From contig NZ_JAHYBZ010000014.1 of NCBI RefSeq assembly GCF_019430885.1, forward strand, positions 1 to 64,000: a DNA stretch of 64,000 bases, in the 5' to 3' direction. The notes beneath the pieces are model-generated. The model saw only the letters and a list, made by a program, of their open reading frames with translations, searched no databases and was not told where the DNA came from. Made by a program: the position numbers and the translations under genes. The DNA is from Roseomonas alba (GTDB lineage: Bacteria; Pseudomonadota; Alphaproteobacteria; Acetobacterales; Acetobacteraceae). This document shows positions 34,598 to 51,346 of this stretch, piece by piece (position 1 is the first letter of the stretch; each line of letters opens with the position of its first letter).

Positions 34598-34969
34598 TCA
34601 CTTCGGACGCTTCGCGCCGTAGAGCGAACGCCGCTGGCGGCGCTTGGCGATGCCCTGGGTGTCGAGCACGCCGCGCAGGATGTGGTAACGCACACCCGGA
34701 AGGTCCTTCACGCGGCCACCGCGGATCAGGACGACCGAGTGCTCCTGAAGGTTGTGACCTTCACCGGGGATGTAGCTCACGACCTCAAAGCCGTTGGTCA
34801 GGCGCACCTTGGCGACCTTACGAAGCGCCGAATTCGGCTTCTTCGGCGTGGTCGTGTAGACGCGCGTGCAGACGCCGCGCTTCTGCGGGCTGCCCTTCAG
34901 TGCCGGAACCTTGTTCCGGGCCGGCTTCGTCTCACGCCCCTTGGCGATGAGCTGGTTGATCGTCGGCAT
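34598..34969 (-). CDS. rpsL: 30S ribosomal protein S12
   Basis: 123 residues: MPTINQLIAKGRETKPARNK, TPKKPNSALRKVAKVRLTNG and RGGRVKDLPGVRYHILRG. The positions that confer streptomycin resistance elsewhere are wild-type (K43 and K88), and D89, methylthiolated by RimO in many bacteria, is present. First gene of the str operon; a good sigma-70 promoter lies about 190 bp upstream on the minus strand. Confidence 0.98.
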   Translation of the reverse strand: MPTINQLIAKGRETKPARNKVPALKGSPQKRGVCTRVYTTTPKKPNSALRKVAKVRLTNGFEVVSYIPGEGHNLQEHSVVLIRGGRVKDLPGVRYHILRGVLDTQGIAKRRQRRSLYGAKRPK

Positions 34970-35160
34970 GACGCCCCTTCAAAACCTTCCTGTCCCCAGC
35001 CCTGCAAAGAGCGATCACCTGGGAGACGCGCCTTACCGCGCCTTCCAGGCGTCCGACCCGCTGCCGGCCTCAGCCCCGATCGTTGGGGCGGCGCCGGCTG
35101 CGCAGTGTTGTGGACCAAAACCTGACAGGGCACCGTTTCCGGGGCCCTGCCGAGGGGGGG

Positions 35161-35189
35161 CTTCTACGCGGGGGTCAGGAACGAGTCAA
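35161..35189 (-). promoter_or_regulatory. Sigma-70 promoter for rpsL operon
   Basis: On the minus strand a -35 box TTGACT (plus-strand 35184-35189) and -10 box TAGAAG (35161-35166) are separated by exactly 17 bp. Start of transcription would be near 35153, leaving a leader of about 180 nt before rpsL. The 34970-35206 gap contains this promoter and no gene. Confidence 0.7.
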
Positions 35190-35206
35190 GCAGATCGGCG
35201 CCCGAG

Positions 35207-36665
35207 TCATCCAACCTCCGCATGGGTGCCCTGCGGTGCGGGCGGGCGGCCTCTCAACGGGGCCTTCCGGATGAAGGGCGGCGCCCAGCTGCCATCCAGG
35301 ATCGAGGGTGCCGCTTCCCGCGGCCAATGCATCCGCAGCTTCGGGATGAATGGCCCGCGCGGCGCCGGCAGCCAGTTGCTCTCCATTTCCGCGCCGGGCG
35401 ATTCCACCAGGAAATACAGCGTGATGGACCCGTCCGGGTTGGCCTTGAGGTTGTTCCGCGGGCTGACGATGAACTTGTTGAGCCGGTTCCGCACGAATTA
35501 CCAGCCCTCGTCGATCTCATACATGGTGATGGACTGGAAGCCGTTGATCGGCGGCGCCTGTCTGACCGCGAAGGTCAGCGCGTACCGGTTTGCACCGGTC
35601 AGCGGCCGCCCTTCGCTATCGGTCTCGGTGAAGGGATAGACCGCATCCTCCTGCAGATTCGCCGGCCAGCCGAAGGCGGCGACCGCCGCGCGCTTCATGT
35701 AGTCCGTGCCGTAGCGGCCGAGTCCCTTGGTCACCGCCCAGCCATTGACGACCACGCCAAGTCCCTGGCGATGCGCGCCGATGGTGGTCAACGCGCGCTG
35801 CGGAAGGTCCTTCAGGCCCTCCCGCGCGGCTGGGCTCAGCTTGGACGCATCGAAGGGCTGCCCCGGCACCATGCCGATCCGACCCAGGCGGGCAAGCAGC
35901 GGCGCGCCTTCCGGCGCTGGCGGCACTGGGCTCGCCATGATCCGCAGCATTCGGGTGAAATACTCCTCGGCCGAGAAGCCCAGGATCACCGATTGCGGCT
36001 TGTCGGTCGTGCTGAAGCCGGGATTCGGATCCACCGGCGCCAGCTGGTAGGTGAATGCGGGGCCTAACGCCGAGAGCGGCGTCAGCTTGTACTGCGCCTG
36101 CAACGTGTTCACGGCGGCGTAATCGGCATTCGCGCCGTCGGCTTGGGGACGCCCGAGGATCAGAAAGTACCGTGTCGGCGACTTGATCTGCACCATGCCC
36201 ACCGGCACCTGCCCGGACCAGCCCGATCCGGTGATGAGGTAGTTGGTCGCCTTCGTCGCTCCGGTGCGGGTGCCGACCGAGGTCACCACCAGCATCCACA
36301 GGCTGTACATCAGGAACAGAAAGAAGCGGTCGCCCATGTCCGGATGGGAGAAGACCATCGGCTCCGTCCCGACATCGAGCCAGGCCAGCGAATAGAGCGT
36401 ATCGGCATGGGGCACCGAGACGCCGCGGAAGTCCGCCGGCGGATAGCGCGGGACATTGATGAACTCGCCAAGCGGCGCATGCAGGCCCTGTGGCGCGGCG
36501 ACATTCGTCATCTGCACCCGCGTCACCTCGGTGGTGATCAGCGAGTAGCCATAGATGTATGGCGTCCGTGAAGAGTTGCGCGTCCACGGAGGCCGCCGTC
36601 GGCGGCGCATCGGAAGGCTGCGCCTGGGCCTCCCCGGCTGTCAGCAGGGCAGGCACGGCCACTGA
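35207..36665 (-). pseudogene. DUF1254/DUF1214 protein, broken by frameshift and stop
   Basis: Read together, the pieces form a DUF1254-DUF1214 protein of about 470 residues: a partial signal peptide (VPALLTAGEAQAQ), IYGYSLITTEVTRVQMTN, HADTLYSLAWLDVG, then the C-terminal NPDGSITLYF and ESPGAEMESNWLPAPRGPF. Two lesions split it. Near 36560 an extra base shifts the frame between QLFTDA and YIYGYSL. At 35498-35500 a TAA interrupts the same frame exactly one codon after YEIDEGW; the frame then continues as FVRNRLNKF to 35207. No good start codon or ribosome-binding site precedes the signal part. Unless sequencing error explains both, the gene is dead. Intact relatives are periplasmic and of unknown function. 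Confidence 0.8.
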
Positions 36666-36768
36666 CGACGCGTTGTCGTGCCTCGCCCACCCCTGCGAGA
36701 GCCTCGCCGTGCGGGACCCCGCGCTGCCTCGGCCGCTGGTGAGCGCACTGGTCGACCTCGCGACGGCA

Positions 36769-37773
36769 CTACGCGCAGAGGCCGCCCGTCGCCAGCCGCG
36801 CTGACACGAGGGGGGGATGCCGGGCACCGCGTCCGAGCGTGACCGAAGGCGCTTCCCCGAACATCGCCGCATAGTCACGCGCGAAGCGGCCAAGATGCCA
36901 GAAGCCATGCGCCAGCGCGATCGACTTCACGAGCGTCCGGCCGTCGCGCGCGGCCATCAGGGCGCGGCGCACCAGCAGCAGCCGTCGCCGCTTCAGATAG
37001 GTCGCCGGCGCCATGCCATAGACCGAGATGAAGCTCTGATGCAGCGTGCGCGGCACGACGCCGATCGCCGCGCAGATCTCGTCGCTGTAGATGGGCCGAG
37101 CGATGTTCGCGCGCAGGAATTCATCCGCGCGGCGCACGCGGTCGATTACGCCAGGGCCTAAGCAGGGCCGCTGTCCCGGTCCGTCGGTGGCGGCGAAAGC
37201 GCCGGCGATCAGACGCCGGCATTCCTCGGCGAGTGCCGCCGCCAGGCCGGGCGTCGCAAGATGCTCGGGGAAGCGCTCGGCGAAGTCGGTGATGGCGATG
37301 AGGCCGGTGCGGGTGCGCTCCGCCAGGCCGGCGCGCAGCGGCAACACCTGTCGGGAGGTGGTGCTGCGGGCCTTCACGTCATGTTCCTCGAGCGCGGCAT
37401 CGAATGCGTCATCGGGAATAATGATGCCGACCCTCTCCTGTGGCGCGGCGAACCGGACCTGCAGATCCTCACCGCCGCGCAGATAGCCGAGGTCCGACAC
37501 GGTGAGCGGTACGCCGTTCAGAAGGAGGCTCTGCGCGCGCGGTGCGAATTGGAGCGAGACATGGCCAGCCCGCACCGCCCCGAGCATCAGCATCGGCCCG
37601 TGCAGGATATGCCGAATCATGGTTCCGCCGAGATTGACCTCGCAGAAGCGGCCGTCAAAGCGGCCGGAGCGCAGCGGGACGAAGTCCGCATGTCCCCCAG
37701 TCAGTGCCTGGGCCATCGCATCCATGTCGTCCGCTGCCTGGAAGCGCACCAACGGCGCCGTGTCGGCTTGCAT
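36769..37773 (-). CDS. AraC-family transcriptional regulator
   Basis: 334 residues from ATG at 37773 (AAAGGTG upstream). The N-terminal two thirds lacks a recognised ligand domain name but resembles the AraC ligand-binding type (VRFAAPQERVGIIIPDDAF). The C-terminal double helix-turn-helix spans about residues 230-325: RRADEFLRANIARPIYSDEICAAIGV, RTLHQSFISVYGMAPATYLKRRR and HGFWHLGRFARDYAAMFGEAPS. It lies between rpoC and the broken DUF1254 gene, which may have been its target. A 15-bp inverted repeat lies about 50 bp upstream of the start. Confidence 0.85.
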   Translation of the reverse strand: MQADTAPLVRFQAADDMDAMAQALTGGHADFVPLRSGRFDGRFCEVNLGGTMIRHILHGPMLMLGAVRAGHVSLQFAPRAQSLLLNGVPLTVSDLGYLRGGEDLQVRFAAPQERVGIIIPDDAFDAALEEHDVKARSTTSRQVLPLRAGLAERTRTGLIAITDFAERFPEHLATPGLAAALAEECRRLIAGAFAATDGPGQRPCLGPGVIDRVRRADEFLRANIARPIYSDEICAAIGVVPRTLHQSFISVYGMAPATYLKRRRLLLVRRALMAARDGRTLVKSIALAHGFWHLGRFARDYAAMFGEAPSVTLGRGARHPPLVSARLATGGLCA

Positions 37774-37822
37774 GGATGTGGGCACCTTTCGCAAGGGATC
37801 CCGGCCGCGCCATCCTGCCACC

Positions 37823-37837
37823 TCCGGCATTGCCGGA
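37823..37837. promoter_or_regulatory. 15-bp inverted repeat upstream of AraC regulator
   Basis: TCCGGCA-T-TGCCGGA, a perfect inverted repeat around one base, 50 bp upstream of the AraC-family start. A near-identical palindrome (TCCGGCA-G-TGCCGGA) is at 37926-37940 within the last codons of rpoC, 103 bp away. Candidate operator pair; it could also be coincidence in GC-rich sequence. Confidence 0.35.
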
Positions 37838-37853
37838 ACACGGAAATGAGAGA

Positions 37854-37879
37854 GGCCGGCACCCTTCCGGATGCCGGCC
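37854..37879 (-). terminator. Hairpin downstream of rpoC
   Basis: An 8-bp perfect stem GGCCGGCA (37854-37861) pairs with 37872-37879 around a ten-base loop, starting 28 bp after the rpoC stop in the direction of transcription. No U-run is visible, so this may be a Rho-assisted or pausing structure. Confidence 0.45.
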
Positions 37880-37906
37880 CCGTATCGCGCCACAATGCGG
37901 CGGAGA

Positions 37907-42079
<4,173 letters not shown>

Positions 42080-42103
42080 GCGGCCGTCCTCATGCAAGAG
42101 GCC

Positions 42104-42128
42104 GCCGCCGTGGCATCACCACGGCGGC
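42104..42128 (-). promoter_or_regulatory. Hairpin between rpoB and rpoC
   Basis: A perfect 10-bp stem, GCCGCCGTGG (42104-42113) with its complement at 42119-42128 and loop CATCA, fills the rpoB-rpoC gap. Without a U-run it is more likely an mRNA stability or processing structure than a terminator. Confidence 0.55.
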
Positions 42129-42164
42129 TGAGCGTTAGGAAAGGGATGGAGCGCCGGCGCGTCG

Positions 42165-46352
<4,188 letters not shown>

Positions 46353-46414
46353 GCCTGTCCTGCTTCCCTATCTGCCCCGGCCCGCAACACCCCGGCCGGA
46401 CGGGGAACCCTGAT

Positions 46415-46468
46415 GTTGCCATCCCTGGCAACGCAGGAACGGGCGGCATTGCCGAACCCTTCCGGCAA
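46415..46468 (-). promoter_or_regulatory. Hairpins in the rplL-rpoB spacer
   Basis: GTTGCCA (46415-46421) pairs perfectly with 46426-46432, and TTGCCG (46449-46454) with CGGCAA at 46463-46468. In enterobacteria this spacer holds an attenuator and an RNase III site that lower rpoBC expression relative to rplJL. A similar role is inferred from position only. Confidence 0.4.
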
Positions 46469-46536
46469 CCCCACCCGCACCCGATCGAACTGGTCCCCCA
46501 TCCCCGCCCGTCGCCGGACGGGGATGGAGGGCGAGA

Positions 46537-46917
46537 TCACTTGATCTCGACCTTGGCGCCGTTTTCTTCCAGCACCTTCTTGATCTTGTCCGCTTCGTCC
46601 TTGGAGACCGCTTCCTTCACGGTCTTCGGGGCGCCCTCGACCAGGTCCTTGGCTTCCTTGAGGCCAAGGCCGGTGATGGTGCGGATTTCCTTGATCACGT
46701 TGATCTTCTTGTCGCCGGCGGCGGCAAGGATCACGGTGAACTCGGTCTGGGCCTCGGCAGCCGGGGCGGCAGCCGCGCCGGCAGCCGGCGCCGCGGCCAC
46801 GGCGACCGGCGCCGCGGCGGAAACGCCCCACTTCTCCTCAAGCAGCTTGGAGAGCTCGGCGGCTTCCAGAACGGTCAGGGCGGACAGCTCGTCCACCAGC
46901 TTCGCGAGATCGGCCAT
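46537..46917 (-). CDS. rplL: 50S ribosomal protein L7/L12
   Basis: 126 residues. N-terminal dimerisation domain (LAKLVDELSALTVLEAAELSKLLEEKWGV), Ala/Pro-rich hinge (about 38-55), and C-terminal factor-binding domain (INVIKEIRTITGLGLKEAKDLVEGAPKTVKE). Several copies bind L10 to form the stalk that recruits EF-Tu and EF-G. It follows rplJ by 102 bp. Confidence 0.98.
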   Translation of the reverse strand: MADLAKLVDELSALTVLEAAELSKLLEEKWGVSAAAPVAVAAAPAAGAAAAPAAEAQTEFTVILAAAGDKKINVIKEIRTITGLGLKEAKDLVEGAPKTVKEAVSKDEADKIKKVLEENGAKVEIK

Positions 46918-47019
46918 GTTTGAATGCTCCTCGATCTAATGGCTTGACATCGGTTATGCAACCCCCGCGACGCGACCCGAATTGGGGCCGGAATGTCCCG
47001 GGGGTGGTTCCTGCGGCCC

Positions 47020-47544
47020 TCAGGCCGCCTGGGCCTCGTCCTTCTTGGCGTATGCCGCCAGGACCCGCGCCACCTGCCCACCAGGGGCCTGGAGGATGCC
47101 CGCGATGCGCGTCGCCGGGGTCTGGATGAGACCCACAAGCTGCGCCCGCAGCGTCTCCAGGGACGGCAGCTCGGCCAGCGCCTTGACGCCGGAGGCGTCA
47201 AGCGTCTGGGTGCCGAGCGCACCGCCCAGGACGACGAACTTGTCGTTCGTCTTGGCGAACTCGACCGCGGTCTTCGCCACCGCCACCGGATCCTTCGACC
47301 ACGCGAGCGCGGTCGGACCCTTCAGCAGCGGCTTGACGCCGTCGAAACGGGTGCCGTCGAGGGCGAGGGTGGCCAGGCGGTTCTTCGCGACCTTGTACGT
47401 CGCTCCCGCGTCGCGCATCTTGCGCCGCAGATCGCTCACATCCGCGACCGTGAGACCCTTGTTCTGGGCCACGAGCACGAAGGAGGTCTCGGCGAAGATG
47501 GCCGCGAGGGAGGCAACGAACTCGTGCTTCTCCGTACGGTCCAC
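47020..47544 (-). CDS. rplJ: 50S ribosomal protein L10
   Basis: 174 residues from a GTG (VDRTEKHEFVASL) with GGAG about 10 bp upstream; the longer frame lacks family similarity. Typical blocks: AQNKGLTVADVSDLRRKMRDAG, YKVAKNRLATLAL and LGTQTLDASGVKALAELPSLE. L10 anchors L7/L12 to the ribosome and represses its own operon by binding the leader. A 285-nt untranslated leader precedes it. Confidence 0.97.
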   Translation of the reverse strand: MDRTEKHEFVASLAAIFAETSFVLVAQNKGLTVADVSDLRRKMRDAGATYKVAKNRLATLALDGTRFDGVKPLLKGPTALAWSKDPVAVAKTAVEFAKTNDKFVVLGGALGTQTLDASGVKALAELPSLETLRAQLVGLIQTPATRIAGILQAPGGQVARVLAAYAKKDEAQAA

Positions 47545-47829
47545 TCCACGTCTCCGTCGGTGGCCGAAACCTTTTGGAAGGGCTCCGGCCGGTTCACTCG
47601 GGGGCTCGGGGCACCTGCCCTTCGCCCCGGTTCGCCTGTCAGGCCGGAACACCACGTCAAGCCACCCGAGGAGCTTCCCCCCGGGCAACAATCACTGTGG
47701 CACCCCGTCTCTCCCCTGCCCGGTTCGCACCGGCTTAAGGCCCGAGGGCCACAGGAGGTCTCCGACAGGTTCGGGGGCGCCCCGAGGGGTGCCCCCTGCC
47801 CGCCCGCCCCGAAAGGCGGGCGTATCTCG
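47545..47829 (-). promoter_or_regulatory. rplJ leader region (candidate L10 leader)
   Basis: A 285-nt gap between rplA and rplJ with no gene. It contains several GC-rich hairpins, including CCCGCC...GGCGGG just after rplA (about 47804-47820), GGGGGCGCCCC-type pairing and further structures nearer rplJ. In most bacteria this is where L10-L7/L12 binds the mRNA to repress translation of rplJL. The specific kink-turn was not modelled here. Confidence 0.5.
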
Positions 47830-48531
47830 TCAGGCCGAAGCCGCCAGCGTCGTGACGTCGACCTTCACGCCCGGCCCCATCGAGGAGCTGAGCGCGACCT
47901 TCTTCACATAGGTGCCCTTGGCACCGGTGGGCTTCGCACGCTGGATCGCCTCGACGAAGGTGCGGGCGTTGGCCAGCAGCGCGTCCTCACCGAAGGACGC
48001 CTTGCCGATGCCGGCGTGGATGATGCCGGCCTTCTCGGCGCGGAACTCAACCTGGCCGGCCTTGGCCGCCGTCACGGCACCCTTCACGTCCATGGTCACG
48101 GTGCCGAGCTTCGGGTTCGGCATCAGGCCGCGCGGGCCGAGAACCTTACCGAGGCGGCCCACCAGGCCCATCATGTCCGGGGTCGCGATGCAGCGGTCGA
48201 ACTCGATCTTGCCTTCCTGCACCAGGGCGGCCAGGTCGTCCGCGCCGACCACGTCGGCGCCGGCGGCCTTGGCTTCCTCGGCCTTCGGGCCGCGGGCGAA
48301 GACACCAACGCGGACCGTCTTGCCGGTGCCGTTCGGCAGGCCGACCACGCCGCGGACCATCTGGTCGGCGTGGCGGGGGTCGATGCCGAGGTTCATCGAG
48401 ATCTCGATGGTCTCGTCGAACTTCGCCTTGGCGTTGGCCTTGGCGATCTTGATCGCCTCATCCAGCGCGTAGCTCTTCTCGCGGTCGAAGCCGGCGTAGA
48501 CGGACTTCAGACGCTTGCCCTGCTTGGCCAT
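47830..48531 (-). CDS. rplA: 50S ribosomal protein L1
   Basis: 233 residues: KSYALDEAIKIAKANAKAKFDETIE, GLPNGTGKTVRVGVFARGPK, MGLVGRLGKVLGPRGLMPNPKLGTVT and the C-terminal GTYVKKVALSSSMGPGVKVD. L1 forms the mobile stalk at the E site and represses the rplKA messenger in enterobacteria. It begins 4 bp after the rplK stop. Confidence 0.98.
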   Translation of the reverse strand: MAKQGKRLKSVYAGFDREKSYALDEAIKIAKANAKAKFDETIEISMNLGIDPRHADQMVRGVVGLPNGTGKTVRVGVFARGPKAEEAKAAGADVVGADDLAALVQEGKIEFDRCIATPDMMGLVGRLGKVLGPRGLMPNPKLGTVTMDVKGAVTAAKAGQVEFRAEKAGIIHAGIGKASFGEDALLANARTFVEAIQRAKPTGAKGTYVKKVALSSSMGPGVKVDVTTLAASA

Positions 48532-48535
48532 CGGA

Positions 48536-48970
48536 TCAGCCCTCCACCACGGTGAGGCCCATGGAACGGGCGGAACCGGCCAGCATGCGCACCGCCGCGT
48601 CGACGTCGTTCGCGTTCATGTGCACCATCTTCGTCTTGGCGATCTCGACGAGCTGGGACTTCGTCACGCGGCCGACAGAGGCACCCTTGCCCGGCGCGGT
48701 GGAGCCCTTTTCGAGCTTCGCGGCCTTGAGCAGGAAGTAGGTGTTCGGCGGCGTCTTCGTCACGAAGGAGAAGGTGCGGTCGGAATACGCGGTGATGACG
48801 ACCGGCGTCGGGGTGCCGGGCTCCATCTGCTGCGTCGCCGCGTTGAATTCCTTCACGAACTGCATGATGTTCAGGCCGCGCTGACCGAGCGCGGGACCGA
48901 CGGGCGGCGAGGGATTCGCCTTGCCAGCCGGGATCTGCAGCTTGATGTAGCCTGCGATCTTCTTCGCCAC
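48536..48970 (-). CDS. rplK: 50S ribosomal protein L11
   Basis: 144 residues from a GTG (VAKKIAGYIKLQIPAGKANP), with AGAGGAC upstream. Contains PPVGPALGQRGLNIMQFVKEFN and the rRNA-binding C-terminal domain ending MGLTVVEG. L11 forms the GTPase-associated centre and is the target of thiopeptides. In most bacteria nusG ends just upstream; here nusG is 11 kb away, and rplK has its own promoter. Confidence 0.98.
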   Translation of the reverse strand: MAKKIAGYIKLQIPAGKANPSPPVGPALGQRGLNIMQFVKEFNAATQQMEPGTPTPVVITAYSDRTFSFVTKTPPNTYFLLKAAKLEKGSTAPGKGASVGRVTKSQLVEIAKTKMVHMNANDVDAAVRMLAGSARSMGLTVVEG

Positions 48971-49091
48971 TGTGGCAGTCCTCTGTGGTTGGTCCAGAGG
49001 CCCGCGGTGCATGCGATCCCGAAGGGTCTCCCGCGTTCCCGGAAAACGCCGACAGCCGGGGAAAGACCCCCGGCCGGTCGGCGAGGGCGGG

Positions 49092-49120
49092 CGTATAGGG
49101 CCTGGGGCCCGGCTTGTCCA
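49092..49120 (-). promoter_or_regulatory. Sigma-70 promoter for rplK operon
   Basis: On the minus strand, -35 TGGACA (plus-strand 49115-49120) and -10 TATACG (49092-49097) are separated by exactly 17 bp. Transcription would begin near 49085, giving a leader of about 115 nt. Its presence fits with rplK being separated from nusG. Confidence 0.65.
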
Positions 49121-49199
49121 GCGGGAAAGCGGGGACGGCGCGGCAGGGTGCGCATGGCTGGGTCCAAACCCGCCGCGGCGCGCGGCAAGCATATCCGCA

Positions 49200-49306
49200 G
49201 ACATTGCGCGGGCCACAATCCAAAACCAAGGCCCACAACATAGCAATGCTCAGGCTAGCGGCGCATCTGAGGAAGCACATCAAAGATCGGGCCGAACCTT
49301 GCTTGA
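49200..49306. other. AT-richer non-coding stretch between rplK and the inserted block
   Basis: About 100 bp of visibly lower GC than the surroundings (for example GCTTGAATGATACCTC and a TAATATATGC run at its end). It separates the rplK promoter from the first inserted gene and may mark the edge of acquired DNA. No gene, repeat end or tRNA attachment site was seen in it. Confidence 0.45.
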
Positions 49307-50173
49307 ATGATACCTCTAATATATGCATTTCGGGCAAATAAATGGGTAACCTTCGTGGGTATTCGCCGAGACGCCTATGAGGCGCTGTGTCAGGCGCGGG
49401 ACGCGCTGGATGCGGGGCCGCCGGACGGGCCCGAGCATACCTTGCTTCACAGGGAGTATCTCAAGGCCCGGCTGGCGCAGTACAGGCGCGCCGAATCGCG
49501 GCGCCCGGTGGTCGATCCCGTGCCGGCGATGAATCGCCGCTTCTTCACCACAAGTACGATATGGGACACGGCCGAGTTTCCGACGGCCCCCCCGGTGGCC
49601 TGGTATGGGAGTGGCGGCGGGAGGGGCTGGGACGAGGTGCGCACCTTGCCCAAGCCGCAATTGCGCCTCGGCGTCGGGACGTCGATCCGCAGGCTGCCGC
49701 CGCTGCTTAATACCGTTGTCGTCAAGGGAACGCATATCCTGTCGCGGCCCCTGCTGGAGATCTGGCAGCGCTTCGATCCCGAGGCTCTCGATATCCTGCC
49801 GATCGCGTTGGAAGGGCGGCGGAAGCAGCCCGTGGAGCAGGCGTATTTCTTCGTGGATATCGTCCGGCAGCTTCCCGCCTTCGATCTCGATGCGATGGAG
49901 GTCTTCCTTTTCCGCGAGCCGAGGTCCTATGGGGAGAGCTTCGAGCTCTTCCCGGCCCCGCAGGTCTATGCGTTGCGCGAGGACCTGCCGGTGGCGGGCG
50001 TGCATCTGTTTCGCGACTTAAATTGGAACGGCGCGTATTTCATCTCGGCGGAGCTGCGCCAGGCCTGTCTCGACGCGGGCTTCACGGATATTCCGTTGGC
50101 GCATCCGGAAACGCCGGATACTGCCATCAAGGTCGACAAACCCGCGCCGAAGCGTGAGAGGCGCGGGTCGTGA
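49307..50173 (+). CDS. Imm11 (DUF1629)-like protein, possible immunity factor
   Basis: 288 residues. The C-terminal half has the layout of the Imm11/DUF1629 family: LLEIWQRFDPEALDILPIAL, AYFFVDIVRQLPAFDLDAM, VAGVHLFRDLNWNGAYFISAEL and a final CLDAGFTDIPLAH. Such proteins are thought to protect against polymorphic toxins and often occur as orphans. No toxin gene is adjacent. The ATG at 49307 lacks a good ribosome-binding site, and a GTG at 49355 is an alternative. Codon use and the AT-rich 5' flank differ from the neighbours, suggesting acquisition. Family assignment is by pattern recognition and moderate. Confidence 0.6.
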   Translation: MIPLIYAFRANKWVTFVGIRRDAYEALCQARDALDAGPPDGPEHTLLHREYLKARLAQYRRAESRRPVVDPVPAMNRRFFTTSTIWDTAEFPTAPPVAWYGSGGGRGWDEVRTLPKPQLRLGVGTSIRRLPPLLNTVVVKGTHILSRPLLEIWQRFDPEALDILPIALEGRRKQPVEQAYFFVDIVRQLPAFDLDAMEVFLFREPRSYGESFELFPAPQVYALREDLPVAGVHLFRDLNWNGAYFISAELRQACLDAGFTDIPLAHPETPDTAIKVDKPAPKRERRGS

Positions 50174-50246
50174 GGACCTGTCTGATGTGACCAGCCTCTG
50201 CCGGGGCAACGGCGTTCTCTGCGAGCCCGTCCGGCATGGCGGCACT

Positions 50247-50402
50247 TTCGGCGGGGTCCGGGGTGACCCTGTCACCCCGGCGGGGGTCGAGGGGGCGGCG
50301 CCCCCTCGCAGCGCGCTCACCACCCGCGCCCCCTCCCCTTCAACTCCCTGCGCCGCCAGCGCTTTTTGATACCCACGCGATGATCGCCGCGCGATAGTCG
50401 CG
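50247..50402. repeat. Direct repeat H1, upstream of outer-membrane protein gene
   Basis: About 155 bp with GGCGGGGTCCGGGGTGAC, a GGGGTGAC...GTCACCCC hairpin, a GGGGGCGGCGCCCCC palindrome, then CTTTTTGATAC and GCGCGATAGTCGCG. A closely similar segment occurs at 51347-51491 in the same orientation, so the two bracket the gene at 50533-51321. Nothing else is seen in the 50174-50532 gap. Confidence 0.7.
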
Positions 50403-50532
50403 CAGCCGTCGGCCTCAACAGAGCGGCATCGGGAAACGCGGGGACGTCCAGGATGACGATATCGCGCTGGCTTTGGCTGCACGTCAGGGCGAGCGCCCTG
50501 CGACCGCCGCCATTCGTCCGGGTTTCCGTGCC

Positions 50533-51321
50533 ATGAGCGCGCCTCGTCTCGCCTCCGGCCTGGCGTTGCTCGCCGCCGCCGCGGCGGCCCCGGCCTTCGG
50601 GCAGAGCGATGTGGATCTGGCTGCGGAGCTCGCCAATCCGGTTGCGGCGCTGATCAGCGTGCCGTTCCAGAACAATCTCGATTTCGGCGGCGGCACCGGC
50701 GATGCGTTCCGGTACAATCTGAACATCCAGCCGGTGGTGCCGGTCACGCTGACGCCGAGCTGGAACCTGATCGTCCGGACCATCGTGCCGGTGCTCTATA
50801 CCGAGCGCGTCTATGACGACCATCGCGCCGGGCTGGGCGACATCACGCAGAGCTTCTTCTTCTCGCCCTCCCAGCCGGTGAATGGGATCACCTGGGGGCT
50901 GGGGCCGGCGGTGCTCTATCCGTCCGGGACCAATGGGTACAGCCAGCGGCAATGGGGCGTGGGGCCGACCGGCGTGCTGCTGCGGCAGAGCGGGCCGTGG
51001 ATCTTCGGCGCGCTGGTGAACCACATCTGGGGCATGGGCGGCGCGCCGGATGGGTCGGAGGCGGTGAATGCGACCTTCCTGCAGCCTTTCCTCAACTACA
51101 TCACGCCGTCGCAGACGACGTTCTTCCTCAATACCGAGACGACCTATGACTGGTCGCGCCAGCAATGGACGGTGCCGATCAATGCGGGCGTCAACCAGCT
51201 GGTGAGCATCGGCGGGCAGCGGGTGCAGGTGGGCGCGGGCATCCGCTATTTCGCCGAAAAGCCGGATGGCGGGCCGGATTGGGGCATAAGGCTGAACCTG
51301 GTCTTCGTGTTCCCGAAGTAG
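50533..51321 (+). CDS. Outer-membrane beta-barrel-like protein (phenol-degradation MetA type)
   Basis: 262 residues from ATG at 50533; a signal peptide ends at about residue 23 (PAFGQ). The mature part alternates polar and hydrophobic residues in beta strands (FRYNLNIQPVVPVTLTPSWNLIVRTIVPVLY, ITWGLGPAVLYPSG, WIFGALVNHIWGMGG) and ends in VFVFPK. This is the pattern of putative outer-membrane channels annotated as transporter or MetA-pathway proteins. Substrate unknown. It stands between two direct repeats and precedes a sulfatase gene on the same strand. Confidence 0.7.
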   Translation: MSAPRLASGLALLAAAAAAPAFGQSDVDLAAELANPVAALISVPFQNNLDFGGGTGDAFRYNLNIQPVVPVTLTPSWNLIVRTIVPVLYTERVYDDHRAGLGDITQSFFFSPSQPVNGITWGLGPAVLYPSGTNGYSQRQWGVGPTGVLLRQSGPWIFGALVNHIWGMGGAPDGSEAVNATFLQPFLNYITPSQTTFFLNTETTYDWSRQQWTVPINAGVNQLVSIGGQRVQVGAGIRYFAEKPDGGPDWGIRLNLVFVFPK

Positions 51322-51346
51322 CGGGGCTGTCGCGGGAGGCCAGCGT

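Noticed and set aside
36559..36804. Plus-strand frame whose end resembles a LysR C-terminus
   Set aside because: Only about 40 residues look suggestive, it overlaps the DUF1254 pseudogene on the other strand, and there is no DNA-binding domain. Too weak to annotate.
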